In this document: positions 13,101 through 25,500 of the stretch, piece by piece
Layout of the letters: every line of letters starts with the position of its first letter
How positions within the stretch are numbered: the first letter of the stretch is position 1
Assembly: GCF_024713975.1 (NCBI RefSeq)
Contig: NC_091110.1
Span: forward strand, 2,418,001-2,482,000
DNA length: 64,000 nt
From: Paralichthys olivaceus
Taxonomy: Eukaryota > Chordata > Actinopteri > Pleuronectiformes > Paralichthyidae
Direction: 5' to 3'
Notes under the pieces: generated by a model
The model's database searches: none
Told to the model about the DNA's origin: nothing
The model's input: only the letters and a program-made list of their open reading frames with translations
Position numbers and translations under genes: made by a program

Positions 13101-15556
13101 CCTTAGACAACCACACTTCACAGTGAAAACTCAATAAAAGTGTCTAATCTTCAATAGCCAATCAGAGGCACAAAGGCCTGAGAAACAGCCCTTCACACTA
13201 TTCAATAACCTCTGTTCAGTGTGTAAGATAATGACTCATACCCTGTTACCAGGTCAGTTTAATTCACACTGAATTTTGTTAAATTATTGGATCACAAAAC
13301 AGACTCCATGTTCAAATGCAAAATCTTGAGACTAAAATTTTTGTTTTGTTTTCTGATTTTCAATTGATTTCTTTTAATTTTGTCTTTGCGTTGTTTTTAA
13401 TGTCCCTGTAGAGCACCTTGAATCTACCTCTGTATAAAATGTGCTTTGTAACTAAAACTGCCTCACCTTTCTTAGAGTCAATTACCTTATACCAATCTGC
13501 ATGTCTTTGGACTGCTATGAGGCGACGGTGCTAACCACTGCTCCACCATGCAGATTGCGCCTAAATATGTTATTCCAAAATAAAAGGCATTCCTGTTGAA
13601 TAACCTCCCAGATACCAGGACTTCTTATGTTCTACAACTACATGCATAAATGGAGTGAACCCTGCAAGCTAGTTCAGGCAGCCAACTCGTGCTGTGCTGC
13701 TCCAATCATGTGACACACCTCATTCTCCACAATCATCCATTATACACACCCACCTTATTAGACAGCCTATTTAAGCAGAGAGAAATTTCCCATCAACCCC
13801 TTTGCTTGCACTGCTGCTGCAGTATTGCTAGCAGTTGCTTCAGCCCCTCCACCACCCCAGCATCCACCTGCAGGCTCCAGGGGGGGTTACAAGTATTTGC
13901 TCGTCACTCCCATCATATCTGTGTAATCACATCGGGGGAGTGATTGAGTCACAGCCAAACACAAACTATGTCCTAATGCTGCAATAAACGATTGAACTGA
14001 ACTTTTGGGAGTAAACAGTTTCCAGTGCTGGAAGGCGTTGGTGCAGCTCAAACTCAAATGAGTATTAAGGCTGTTTACTTTAGTGAGTTGTTAGTTTAGT
14101 GTGATGGTTTTTCTCCTCAACTTGATGTTACCATCACAGGCTCGACTTTTATTAACTTGTTTTGCATATCCTTCAAACTCAGATTAAGTTCCTGCTGAAA
14201 TGCACAGGACCCCACCTCCACATCCCATTTATATACTGTGCATTTATAGTTAACACAATTTCTGAATTCAGTCTTGTAGTCCTGCAACAAATCCTCCTAC
14301 ACGAAGATTATGATGCTCTGACCTTTTTATTTTACATTTTATTACTTTTTGAATTAACATTCAAATATCTGAATTAGTGGAATTTTGGAATTGGACTACT
14401 TTAGTTTAGTTTTTTTTCAGGTTGGAGCATCTCACTGGAAATGCCTCTGCTTTTCTATTTTATTTCGATGTACATTGAAAATCTTTGGATTTTGTATTAT
14501 TGATTATATACAACAAACATATAGCCTTGTGCTTGAGGGGGCAGATTGCTAAATACTGATTTTGCAGGGTGCCAACATTGTTGCATAAACCACAATTATG
14601 TGTTTTATATATATTCTGAGTTGATGAAATTATAGTAACAGGCGTGAAGAAAGTCTAGTTTTGTATGTGTTTGCTGCAGGAGTGGACTTTTACCTTTGAA
14701 TTAAAACTCAACAAAATGCTTAACAAAAATATTAGCAAAACCAAAAGTAATAGTATTTGCTCACAAACGTTTGCATATAAACATGTTGCTTCATGTCATT
14801 GGTTATTAATAACTGTATATCCATCCATCAATTTATGTAACACGTGTTATAGCCAGGATATAAACACAGGCCATGTCTACATGTAGCTACACTCCCCGCA
14901 GAAACACAATGCCTAAATAAATGTGCAAACATCAATTTAACAGTAGTCCAAACATTTTGGTGCTAATAGATTTTGTAATTAAAGGCCAGACCACCATACT
15001 GACTCACCGGCTGCTCATCCTTGCTCTCCGGCTCTGCCTCCGTGGCTGCAGCAGCTTCAGTCGCCTCGCCCCCGCTGCTGCCCCCGCTGCCGCCGCCCCC
15101 GCTGCCGCCGCCGCCGCTGGCCGGTGGCTTGGACAGCTTCTCCAGACATGCAGACCCCAGAGAGGAGCTCTTGTGGTGGGACTGCACCAGCTGAGCCACC
15201 GTGGGCTTGTCCGGGGAGGCGGACATGTGCTGGGAGGACGACGGCAGCCTCTCCCGCACGAGTCCGGAGCCGCTCGCCGCCGCTTTTCCGCAGAGCTGAG
15301 CCTCTGTGGCGTCCACGTCCCCCCGGGGGGAGAAGAGCAGGTCGGGCTGTGAGGAGGAGATCACCCGGTCGAGGACGACGTTTTCCCTCCGTTTCATTAT
15401 CTTTAACATCCACATGCCTGGCTCCTTCTTGTTCTCCGGGTCTCTGGCGCACAGCTTGGGGCTGAGCAGCGGCTTGGCTTTGGCCTGAAACTGTCTCCAC
15501 AGTGAGTTCTGCTGGGACGAGCTCCTCTCATTCTCGTCGCCGTCTCCCCGCTCCAT
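1184..15556 (-). CDS. mctp1: MCTP1, multiple C2 and transmembrane domain protein 1 (5' part, five coding exons)
   Basis: Coding exons in gene order are 15556-15008, 2448-2328, 2243-2101, 1992-1913 and 1307-1184. Every junction has GT-AG ends and the phases agree, giving 339 codons; the gene continues past the left edge. MCTP proteins are ER or vesicle membrane proteins with three C2 domains and two C-terminal membrane segments that sense calcium; only the N-terminus and first C2 domain are here. Exon 1 encodes a disordered region with the MCTP1 hallmarks LDRVISSSQP (residues 62-71) and HHKSSSLGSACLEKL (128-141), which separate it from MCTP2, then a Gly/Ser tract (147-163). C2A starts near residue 204 (MYKLDIDLKRG); calcium loops are visible as RDRGGSSDPYV and DYDFAFQDDF. 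The ATG at 15556 is the first in frame in a CpG-rich exon. Intron 1 is about 12.5 kb. I could not tell which teleost paralogue (a or b) it is. Confidence 0.9.
4310..4415 (+). repeat. Retroelement 3' tail fragment
   Basis: GCATGAAAGGTGCTATAAAAATTGAGTTTGATTGATTG has the form of a fish LINE/SINE 3' end with an 8-bp or shorter tail repeat. No coding part is preserved. Confidence 0.5.
6091..6267 (+). mobile_element. TTAA-type MITE, family A, internally deleted copy
   Basis: Begins TTAAAGGTCCAGTGTGTAAG and ends CACTAAATTCTACACACTGAACC, but about half the internal sequence of full copies (compare 23834-24180) is missing. Lies in mctp1 intron 1. Confidence 0.8.
7482..7713 (-). mobile_element. TTAA-type MITE, family A, reversed and truncated
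   Basis: Starts with the right terminal repeat TTAAAGGTACAGTGTGTAGA, continues through the GTCCAGTCTGGACTAATGTA block and breaks off before the left terminal repeat. Confidence 0.8.
7875..8665 (+). repeat. Interspersed repeat, family E, long degraded copy
   Basis: GAGGTATATGTGTGAATGCAA near the left and GTTTAGTGCATGTCTGAAAG at the right match the ends of shorter copies; the right end is the reverse complement of the CTTTCAGACATGCRCTGAAC start seen elsewhere, so the element has inverted ends. Related pieces are at 12710-12870, 27428-27600 and 49600-49685. Confidence 0.55.
8880..9125 (+). repeat. Retroelement 3' end with (TTGAA)n tail
   Basis: GGTTTCCCTATAAATTTTAA, AAGTGCCTTGAGATAATGTA and a terminal ATTGAATTGAATTGAATT follow the order of a frequent fish retroelement 3' end. 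In mctp1 intron 1. Confidence 0.6.
10372..10450 (+). repeat. Short DNA-transposon relic (hAT-like end)
   Basis: Starts CAGGGGCGTTGCAACTGGGT and continues to CCTGGGGCCCTGCAGCTGAG. Elements with a CAGGGGCG terminus are common non-autonomous hAT relatives in fish. The other end was not found. Confidence 0.4.
12710..12870 (+). repeat. Interspersed repeat, family E
   Basis: GCTGCTTTCAGACATGCGCT followed by GTGTGAATGCAAATGTCAATG, matching 27428-27600. In mctp1 intron 1. Confidence 0.6.
13490..13555 (-). repeat. Interspersed repeat, family H fragment
   Basis: The reverse complement reads GCATGGTGGAGCAGTGGTTA, then GCACCGTCGCCTCATAG, followed directly by the GTCCAAAGACATGCAGATT block, a deleted copy. 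Confidence 0.6.
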
Positions 15557-15560
15557 TCTG
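15008..15560 (-). other. mctp1: CpG-rich first exon of mctp1
   Basis: This block is far richer in G+C and CpG than the AT-rich flanks and coincides with the first coding exon, as expected for a CpG-island promoter and 5' exon. The donor reads CAGCCG|gtgagt at 15008/15007. No clear TATA box was seen upstream, and the minisatellite starts about 225 bp upstream of the ATG, so the true transcription start is uncertain. Confidence 0.6.
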
Positions 15561-15781
15561 CTCGTGCTGTCACGCCGATGTGGAGGCTATTGATCCAACG
15601 ACAAACTTATGTAAGCTGTCTATTTCCCTGTTCGGCTGCATCACACCTCGTTACAACTGGAGCAGAGCGCTGGTGGTCGGGGTCCAGCCCACTTTTATAT
15701 TTACAACTCCAGGCAGCGACAGACTATTGGATTTCTCCTCTGTCACATCTGTCCAGTGAACAACAAGCTGAACTTATAGTT

Positions 15782-16439
15782 CACAACATCATCACCACAA
15801 CTAAACATCTTCAACACAACTAAATATCATCATCACAACTAAATATCATCATCACAACTAAACATATATATCATCACAACTAAACATAAATATAATCACA
15901 ACTAAACATAAATATAATCACAACTAAACATAAATATCATCAACACAACTAAATATCATCATCACAACTAAACATAAATATAATCACAACTAAACATAAA
16001 TATAATCACAACTAAACATAAATATCATCAACACAACTAAATATCATCATCACAACTAAACATAAATATAATCACAACTAAACATAAATATAATCACAAC
16101 TAAACATAAATATCATCAACACAACTAAATATCATCATCACAACTAAACATCTTCAACACAACTAAATATCATCATCACAACTAAACATCTTCAACACAA
16201 CTAAACATAAATATCATCATCACAACTAAACATAAATATCATCACAACTAAACATAAATATCATCAACACAACTAAACATAAATATCATCAACACAACTA
16301 AACATAAATATAATCACAACTAAACATAAATATCATCAACACAACTAAATATCATCATCACAACTAAACATCATCATCACAACTTAACATAAATATCATC
16401 AACACAACTAAATATCATCATCACAACTAAATATATATA
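15782..16439. repeat. Minisatellite with an 88-bp higher-order unit
   Basis: About 660 bp built from variants of a 19-25 bp unit containing CACAACTAAAYAT followed by AAATATMATC. In the middle, four variants (25, 22, 22 and 19 bp) form an 88-bp block repeated with almost no change: the ATCAACAC marker recurs at 15939, 16027 and 16115, exactly 88 bp apart. The flanks contain the same units in less regular order. It lies upstream of mctp1 exon 1, with its near edge about 225 bp from the start codon. Confidence 0.95.
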
Positions 16440-18344
16440 GATGTTAATACAAAAGTAGTTTCCCTTTTTTCTCTACTCGTATAAGCCTTCCTCTATGTAT
16501 ACCCCCCTTATTTTATTTCAACATTTCAGTACTGCTTGTTTTATTTTCATTTTGTTGTTTCTTTCTGTGAGTAAGTGATGGTTAAATGTTTCCTCTATTT
16601 AAACTGAAAACATCTTTTGTGAGGATGGGTCTGTTTTGAACAGGAAACTTCACTGTAACTGTCGGTGCACAGCACACAGTACGGTATAGTCTGTCTGTAT
16701 TAAGTGTGAGAGTGTGTGGGTCCAGGTGTGTGTCTGCATTTGTCTGAGCTCAACATGAAGCCACAGAGTCAGTGCACTGTGAGTCACAGTCTGAGCTGAT
16801 ACCATGACTGAGAACCGTATCAAACGATGAGCCGTTTATAAATCTCATGAGATTACAGCTATGAACGTGTGGCACTCCGGTTTCACATTGACACAAATAA
16901 AAGTCGAGACGTTCTCAGGTTTTATTCTTTTATGAAATATTTGGGTGAAACAGCGCCCTGAGGTTGTAGCAGAACAAGACAACCTGATGTCAATCTTCAC
17001 GAACGTCTGAGCACCTGTTTTCTTCTCTCACAGGTTGTGAAAAATTGTGCTGCTCTGAGTAACCTGCGAGGAGCCATGATACACCCTATAAATGCATCTA
17101 TTATTGTTGTTAAATAGAGCTTGTAACACTTCAATATATAGTGAAAGAACCCTTGTTTTGTTTTTTGTATGTGTGATTATTTGATTGGTCACAGGCTTAC
17201 AGCCACTCCTATTTAACATTTACTGTCATTTGCCTGATGTCCAGGAAAGGAGAAAAAAAGTATTTGCCATTGCAAGTCAGAAAGTGTGCAGGATTTTTGT
17301 TGGCTATTTGTAATCCTGTTGTCACCTGTCTACACACATGTCTCATGAAATAATTCTCATGTTCTGGTTAATACTTAATGAGAAAATGTTGTAGTACTTG
17401 TTATGCCAATGTAAAGAAGTGTTGATTTTCAAAAGAGAATACATGTACAGTAAAATGTTAGAAATGATAGTTACTTACTTACTTAATGACATAAACCCTA
17501 CAAGATGTGTACAGTTAAATATGTGTGTACAGTATTCAACAATACATTTCACCAGCCACCAGATTTGGTTTATGTTGACTGGTAAAACTTTGATGTCTAG
17601 TAAAAATGTAGCTGTTTATCTGGCGTGACTAAAAGATTAGCATTATTGCTAACCATGTTGCAGTTGTTTTTCCCATTCTGCCAAAATTGTGCACAAATGC
17701 AGCTTTAAACATGCAGCTGGATTTTTGTATTATCATCCATTAGCATGTTGACATAAGCATTTAGCTTTACGACTTTGCTTAGTTACAGTGTCACAGAGCA
17801 ATTAGCATGGCTGTAGACTTTTTTAACCCTGTAGCTATAACGTCAAGTTTTTGAAAAGTGCTTTATAAACAAAAGTTATCATTACTATTAAAATAAAGTA
17901 AAACAATCAGTCAATTTGCTTTAAAGTTGTTACTTTTTACTATTTCTCAAAGCCACAGCAGGCATCAAGAATCTGACAAATGTCTCTTCTGACGGGCCGG
18001 CTTTTATCCACAAAGCTAGGAACACACAGCTGTCCTCAGTCCCGTCACCATCGATTCATGATCGCCAACCTGCAACCTGCTGCACGGTGGAGAAGGTGAA
18101 CATTGATCTCTCTTTCCTAAATGTACAAACTCTGCATATTTGATCAAACAGTTCACTGGTTTCCCCAACTCACAGATCACAAACATTCCCCAGTATCACA
18201 CCCAAGCAATCATTCCTAGTAGAGCTCAATGCTAATTCCGGCCATTTGAACTGAGCTCACCGAGAGCATTTAGGTTAAACAGTTAGATCTAAAAAATGTC
18301 CATTGCACTGCCTAGAGGTGATAAATCATGTAAGTGGATCGGAC

Positions 18345-18985
18345 AAGGACAAAGTACACATCAAATACATTTTTCTCAAAGATGGTTTATGTCATTTTAG
18401 GCAATTCTTATTAAGGTGTAGTATTTATGTATTACCGGTTTGGTTTGGTTTTTAAATGATCTCCGCCAGAGAGGTTGTGTTTTCACCCCTGTGTGTTTGT
18501 TGGTTATTTTGTTTGTTTGTAAGAAAGATGAAACACAAACCATCACTAAACTTGGTGGAAGGATGCGGTACGGGTCAGGGAAGGATCCAGATCAGGAGGC
18601 GGATAATTTAATCATTTAATTGTTTTAAATTTTAATTTAATAATTCATGAATTATTATCAATGAATGATACAATTCTACGAGTGTGTGATATTAGGTGCA
18701 GCTTGATTGGGATTGTTGGGCCTTGGCGGAGGTATGTGCTCTACTGAGCACCATTCGAGTTATTTGATGCCATGAAAGCGGGATGAAACGTCATGATACA
18801 GCTGAGACTCACACATCGGTGAAGTCAGCGAATCAGTGGGACATCGCTACCACGGCTTCATCCCACGATCACTCCTTTACAGACTCTGGCTCCAAATGTG
18901 CACCATGGCTGCAGTATTCAAGATCATTTCAGGAAGTGATGTGTCGTCCATCTTTACATACAGTCTATGATATGAAATAAATGGG
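18345..18985 (+). repeat. Interspersed repeat, family F, split by family C
   Basis: The left part (CTCAAAGATGGTTTATGTCA) and right part (GGGATGAAACGTCATGAT to CATCTTTACATACAGTCTATG) are continuous in the copy at 24715-25015. Here they are separated by the family C element at 18445-18763. Confidence 0.65.
18445..18763 (+). repeat. Interspersed repeat, family C
   Basis: Runs from CTCCGCCAGAGAGGTTGTGT through ACTTGGTGGAAGGATG and GGATCCAGATCAGGAGGCGG to GGCCTTGGCGGAGGTATGTG. I recognise this as a common fish interspersed repeat; its class is uncertain. It is inserted inside another repeat (family F). Confidence 0.75.
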
Positions 18986-19563
18986 ATAATATCTGTAACT
19001 TCTATGGCAGATTTAGAATTAGTGATGATGATGTAATTCTGTATATTATGCAGACAGACTCAACAAAAGTGCTCTCAAAATTGAATTAGCGCTTTGCATG
19101 TGGGATTGATTTTACATTAGTTTTCCATCTTTGATGTCTGATTGTACGTTGCAATACAATTTGGTTTGATCAGATTCATGATTAAAGATTTTATACAGTA
19201 TATGGAGGAGCAGCATTGAGGGTGCGCTGCATTGCACTTGGGAATCTACTGTGATAACAAAGTGCAATCGCCTCTATTGCCTAACTTGACTCACTTGGCT
19301 AAAGACTGCAATAAATAATAAACTAAATTCTATAAGGTTCTATCATGCCAAAACATTTTAATTAAATTAAAATACATCTGCCAGCATGCTGTCATTCGTC
19401 TACAGTTTCTTTGTGACTAGTGCTTTGAATATCAGGTGAAATAAATATTAAATGTAATCATATAAAGATTTCTTCCGTCCTCTGAAGAGATGGCATTAGT
19501 GACAGTTTCAATCATTGCTGTGTTTGACCCTCTGGGTTTGTCCCCTGAATAAAAGGTCAGAGG

Positions 19564-22500
19564 TCACAGGTCCTGCTCATGCATCTGCTGCTGCATCTTC
19601 TGGAGCATCTGCTGCATCCTCTTCAGCTGCAGAGGCCGATGACATGGTGACAAGAGACAAGGGAACAGGAATGGATGAGAGACAGCTTACATAATAACAC
19701 ACATGGGTCATCAATTCACATCAGCATCTTGGTTATGTTATACCTGCTGCCATGTAATATTCATTGTTTGAGGTTTATAAAGGCGTCATACAGGCTATTT
19801 GTTTTCCACTCACTTCTTCATCTTTCATTTTGATGATTTTCTCTGTCTCCACATCTGGCGTGGGCAGCGGCAGGATTGGGATGGGGCTCTCCACTCGCTT
19901 GTCTGCATTCATTTTACTGTAAAATGACAGATTAACATGAGGCATGGCAGCAGCACGACACTTTACATCTGTTCTTGATTAAAACAGAAAAGATTCTACT
20001 TCAGTAGGTCAGTGTGGACAAGAGTCAATCTTAATCTTTTTTTTCTCTGTCTGGATTGTTCAATATGAGGAAAAACTCCAACAATTGCTCTGGTGGCTAC
20101 TTCATAGTGGGCAAAGGAAGAAGTCATTAACCTCAATAGAGCAGATTCAGGGATTTTTTTTCACTTCCTTTAACATTTTTTTACTTGTGAATTTCTCATG
20201 AAATAATGGAGAGATCTTAGAGACGGATATCTACGAGTGTGTGTAATTTAACTTGACTCGATGTGAATTTAAGGGCACAGTTGGGCCTTGAAGAGGGTAA
20301 GCGCTCAGTTGAGTGCTATTCTGGTTGTCAAATTAATGAATTCTTCCAACTAGGACTCTTTTTGTCTACCAGCTAATTACTTTGAATTGTGCACTGTCCC
20401 TGGGCTTTTTAGACAAACATCTGTCAATGGATAAACACCCACCTGGTCATGGTCTGGATGCACTGAGCTCTGTAGTTTTCATAGTGGCAGTCATTGGTGA
20501 TGTCCTTCAGGTCGTGCATGTGGGTTCTGATCAGCATGGTCCTGAGCTTCACAAAGTCGCAGTGGGACGGGTTCTCCACTGCGTACAGGAAAAGATTGAC
20601 TTATGCAAACGAGTGTTGTCATGGTAACTGAGACCTCAGGACTTCTGCAGAGGGCTGGGACAGACAGACACTGAGGTCCAGTTGAGAGATTCTTACCCTC
20701 CACGATGCCCCAGGGGTAGAGCCTCCCTCTCACCCTCTGACCTCGGGCTTCTACCACAGTGTTGCTGCCGATCACTGCAAACGGAGTGCTCTCCTGCCCC
20801 ACAAAAACACCACAGGTAGACATGGTACTGGAGCCTTTACTCAAAGTAAACTGGCAATAGGCCAATACATTTACCCAGCATCAAGATTGAAATTGTTCAA
20901 TACGGGCACTAAATCAAATCTTAGAAAGGAGAAGGAACAGAAACAGGGCATTAGATGATGAAATGGATATTCTGGGTATTGTCTTTTAGTATCCTGCACA
21001 GGCACCTCACAGTAATAACCAGAGCAGACTCACCTTCAGCTCTTTATCTTGCTGCTTGAATCCCTCATCTTCATCAGAGTCACAGTCAGGGAACTGGTAG
21101 ATCTTTATCCCATACTTACCTATCTCCTCTCTCAACTAGGACAAAGCAGACACACATGTTAAAGATATGTTGGACAATAACACACACACACACACGCACA
21201 AAGATCCTCCCACTGGGTGCTAGTATTGCAGGAAGTGGCTGCCCTATTTAAAAGCTTGAAAACTCCAGATAAAATCTTTCATCACTAAAATAAGCTGAAA
21301 ACAGATCTCCCATCTAGTTTCCATATATTTAACCAAAGCAGCTCAAAAGATAAATATATATGAACTCATCTTATATTAACAACGATGCATTCATCATTTA
21401 TTCTTATTCAACGTTTTATTCACATTTAAAGAAAAGGTTTGGCATAGCAATACATGCAGCATCATGTAGGAGTAGTTCGACATGATGGGTTATATGATTA
21501 TTCTCACTTCTTTCTCAGAGCAAGATGAGAATGGATACTCTAAAACTCATGACAAACATGAGAAGAGCTACTGTATATGGTGAGTGTTTTCGTTGATCTG
21601 CACATCCTAAACAAGGCAGTATTGGGAATTATATCCAAGCCATGTTAAGGCCATGGGCTTTTAATTGGGAAAAAATGTATAAATATGTAATTTTGGTATA
21701 GAGGTAGCCCAGGTAAACAATGAGTCTACCTTAGCATTGGAGGAGGGAGCGTCTGCCTCTAATGCTAACCAATCAGCACATTGTGTCTCCACAGTGAAGA
21801 AGTACTATAGAAACTTTTATTTATAAAAAAAATAAAAGAAAATAAAACCTCCATCAAGGGGTTTTTGTTTGTCTGGTCAGGATTACGCAGAATTCACTGG
21901 ATGAAATAAAGAAACTTGTTGGAAGGACATTGTATGGGTCCAGAAAGAACCCATTTAATTTTGGTGACGATCCAAATAACTGATCCAGGAATTTTGTTTC
22001 ACCTATTTTCAGTGCAGTAGCTTTGGCACAAGGTATGCTCTCTTCGGGCGCCATTCTAGTACCAATATGGAGCCACATGTTGTGCCCTCTCTACCACTGA
22101 CGGACAATTAAAGCGGTTTGTGCAGCATTTCTTTTTGCTAATGGCTGTTTATTGTTTAAATTTAAATTTCTGCCCTGAATTAAATCCAAAATAATTTTAT
22201 ATTGATAAATGGTATTTATATAAAGATTTTCTAGTCTTGATGACCACTCAGAGCTTACAGTACAGTTTTTCTTGTCATTTACCCATCAACACAAATTCAT
22301 ATAGTGCAATTACTGGCAGCACTTTTGTCACACTTGAGGAAGCAGCCGTCAGGGGCATTTTGGGGTTCAGTGTCTTGCCCAAGGACACTTCACCAAGCAG
22401 AATGGGGAAGACTGGGATCAAACCATCAACTTTCTGATTAGAGGACAACGTGCTCTGGCTTCTGAGCTACAGCTGCCCCATTCACCACTGTGGGAAAACA

Positions 22501-25500
22501 CTTTTGTTGTTTTTTCTGAGAATTAGATGAGATGATAGAGATCAAACTCATGTCTGAGTTAAATACAGAGCGTGGGTTTGGAGGCTATAAGACTAGCTAT
22601 GCCTAGAAAATTCAGAAATACACCTTTGAAATGAATTAATCTGTATTGTTTAATTTGTACAAAACAGATAAGGATGATGATGGAGGGAGTTACGAAACAT
22701 GTGTGGTCTGACCTGCTCTTTGAGTTTCTTTATCTCACTGGGAGTGAGACAGTCCGCCTTAGCGATGAGAGGAACGACGTTAACCTTGTCCTGCAGGGCC
22801 TTCATGAACTCTACATCAACTGGACGAAGCCTGCAGGCCGACATGATCTTTACTGAGTATTTAAATGTATGCATGGATATACAGTAAATACAGCGTGTGC
22901 ACATGCCAGTGTGTATATTACCCGTGTCCGAAAGGTGGAATGAAATACAGGCAGCAGTGCACCCTGTTGTCCTGGATGTTTTTCCTGTTGAGTCCGCTCT
23001 CATCCCTGAAGTACTGTTCAAACTGCAGATTGATGTAGTCTGTGACGGGCCTCCAGCTACCAAAGACAAACATGTCTGTGCTTGTTCATGTGGTTTTTTT
23101 AAATTTAAACTCAGCAGACTTTTTAAGGAATAGTTTAGACGGAGATCCATCTACACAGTGAAGGAAAGTAGGTTCAAGTACGGCAGCACAGATCTGAGGT
23201 GCTTGTAGTTTTTAGTAGCTTTTGGCAACATATAAGGACAAGCAGCTAAAGAACCACAAACTTATTCAGACTGAAAAATTCACAGGCGTATTTTCTGATG
23301 AGACAGGGAAGTTGACCTTTGACCTTTAAAATATAAAATGTCATCAATTCATAATTTTATCCCCTTACACAAAGTAATGTGTTAATTCTTGAGTCATGGC
23401 CAGAAACATGAGGTTTTATGAGGTAACAGTGGCTTTTTGACAATGAAAATAAAATCTTTGTGTCCAAGTGAACATTTGAGCCAAATTTAAAGAAATTCCT
23501 TCTAGGCGTTCACAAGAATGAGACAGATGGACGGCCAACCTGAAAACACAAAGCTTCCAGTGATAGCTGTCGTTGGTGTGTGGATATTAAACACAAGCAA
23601 CAGGAGATCAATACAACAGTGAGGCAGTGAGATATAATCACAACCTAATCAAATCAAATCAATAGTGTAGCTTTGGAACAACAAATGGAGCAAACATGGC
23701 AGATAGAACAGAAAATGCACAATCCCTCACACAATGATAACAATAGCTTTAGGAAGAGAGGCCGTGCACAACATAACAGAAACAGAACAAAGAGAGATCT
23801 ACCATAAATTAGATGATACATTCCTGTTCATATTTAAAGGTCCAGTGTGTAAGATTTAGGTGAAAGGAAAGTATTGGCAGAAATTTAATGTAGAATAATC
23901 CTCCTGATGTTTTCACTAGTTTGTTTCATCTAAATAGTATGAATTTTAGTTTTCTTTACCCCAGAAAAGACCCTTTATATTTAAATACTTTATATTTACA
24001 TTGAGGGGGTCCTCTCTACATTAGTCCAGACTGGACAAACTAAGCACCTTCAGAGTTTTTATGACAACTGAAGCTACCACAAGTTCATGTTTGGAAGGAG
24101 AGGGTGAGGTGAGGGGTGTTCAGCTGAAACATGCAACTTCAACACTAGATATCACTAAATCCTACACACTGTACCTTTAAAAGAGCAGCTGGCAACACAA
24201 CCGGAACATAAACAGAACACACCTCTGTTTGAACTTCAATTTGACTTTCTAATGCATCAAGAAAAATCTTCATACTTACACATATTGGTTAACCAGATGA
24301 TACGCACAATTAAACTACATGATTACACGTGGGGGCTGCTGAGGGTTTCTGCAGTGTTCACCAAACAAAATACAATTTAAAATTCCTTCTTCATGGTAAT
24401 AATCTCCAAAGAATGAGAGGAAACCCTAAAACTTTAAGTAATTGAAATTTAAACCATATTTTTATCTTCTCCATTTTTACTATTAATTGATGTTGTAAGA
24501 AATAATTCCTATTGGTTTGATTTAATACAGTGTTGCACTGAGTTAAAGTTTAAAGATTAATCAGTTCAGTGTCAAAAACAGTGGAGTCTCTGCTTTGTGA
24601 ATCTTAACAACAGTACCTGTAACATGTCATTTTAAACTTATGTTCGTTCTTCTGTCTCCTCCTTCTTTTTTGTACGCCATCCCTGGTGGCTGGCTGCAAT
24701 ATAGGTCATATATCCAGCATCCACCACATGGAGCAACTAATAAGGCAAAATACTTGTTAAATATTTTTTTCTCAGAGATGGTTTACGTCATTGTAGATTT
24801 TTTTTCTGATACACTTCCAGTAGGTTTGGCTTTGATTAGTTATTATATGTTATAAAAGAGGATGAAACATCATGATTGATGGCTCCCTACAGCACAGACT
24901 CTTGCTCCAAATGCCTTTATATGTGCAAGATGGCAGCGTTCATATCTAGGACATTTTGGTGTGATTTCTGGATAGAGGAGATGCATCCATCTTTACACAC
25001 AGTCTATGGTGACAACACAGGGCTGAAAAGGCAGGATGACAGTGTGTAGGGGAACAAGTTCACATAATGGTCCGGTGTGCAAGATTTAGGTGAAAGGGAT
25101 CTATTGGCAGAAGTTTCATATAAAATAATCCTAGTGATCTTTTCACTGGTGTGTTTCATCTAAATTGTATGAATTTTGGTTTTCTCAACCCTAGAATGGG
25201 CCGTTTATATCTAAACATATTTACACCTCTCTGCTGAGGTTTTCACAGTCGCCTTAACTGGAGAAACTAAAACCTTTTGAGTTTTTATGATAACTGAAGC
25301 TACCACAGGTTCTCTTTCATGTTTGGAAGGGGAGGGTGAGATCAGGGGTGTTCAGCTGCAACATGACACATCACCACTAGATGTCACTAAATTCTACACT
25401 CTGAATCTTTAACTCAGCTACAAATATTGTTAGCCATATGATCTCCGACCAGAGATACACAGTCAACACCCACCACTCTGTGTTGTTGACAGCGTCTCCA

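Larger units (their letters stand above)
2449..15007 (-). other. mctp1 intron 1 (about 12.5 kb), repeat-rich, no recognised exon
   Basis: The acceptor ttttttaatag|GGT at 2449 and donor at 15007 bound this intron; both are phase 0. It holds several degraded interspersed repeats listed separately (MITE copies near 6.1 and 7.5 kb, LINE-like tails near 4.4 and 9.1 kb, other short repeats). Two short open frames (10748-10927 plus, 11721-12047 minus) look somewhat protein-like but match no family I recognise. The stretch 2830-3270 is A-rich with many CAAAGAGA-type words, a degraded simple-sequence tract. Confidence 0.6.
15557..19563. other. Spacer between mctp1 and septin5
   Basis: About 4 kb between the mctp1 start and the septin5 stop, both minus strand. 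It contains the minisatellite and two nested interspersed repeats (18.35-18.98 kb). Open frames are short and show no domain signal. GP1BB, which lies just downstream of SEPTIN5 in mammals, was looked for here and not seen. Confidence 0.6.

Noticed and set aside
14921-15500. Plus- and minus-strand frames overlapping mctp1 exon 1
   Set aside because: Low-complexity Ala/Pro/Arg frames that are shadows of the GC-rich exon.
15782-16439. Array considered as a CRISPR-like repeat
   Set aside because: Units are head-to-tail without unique spacers, in a vertebrate genome; it is a minisatellite.
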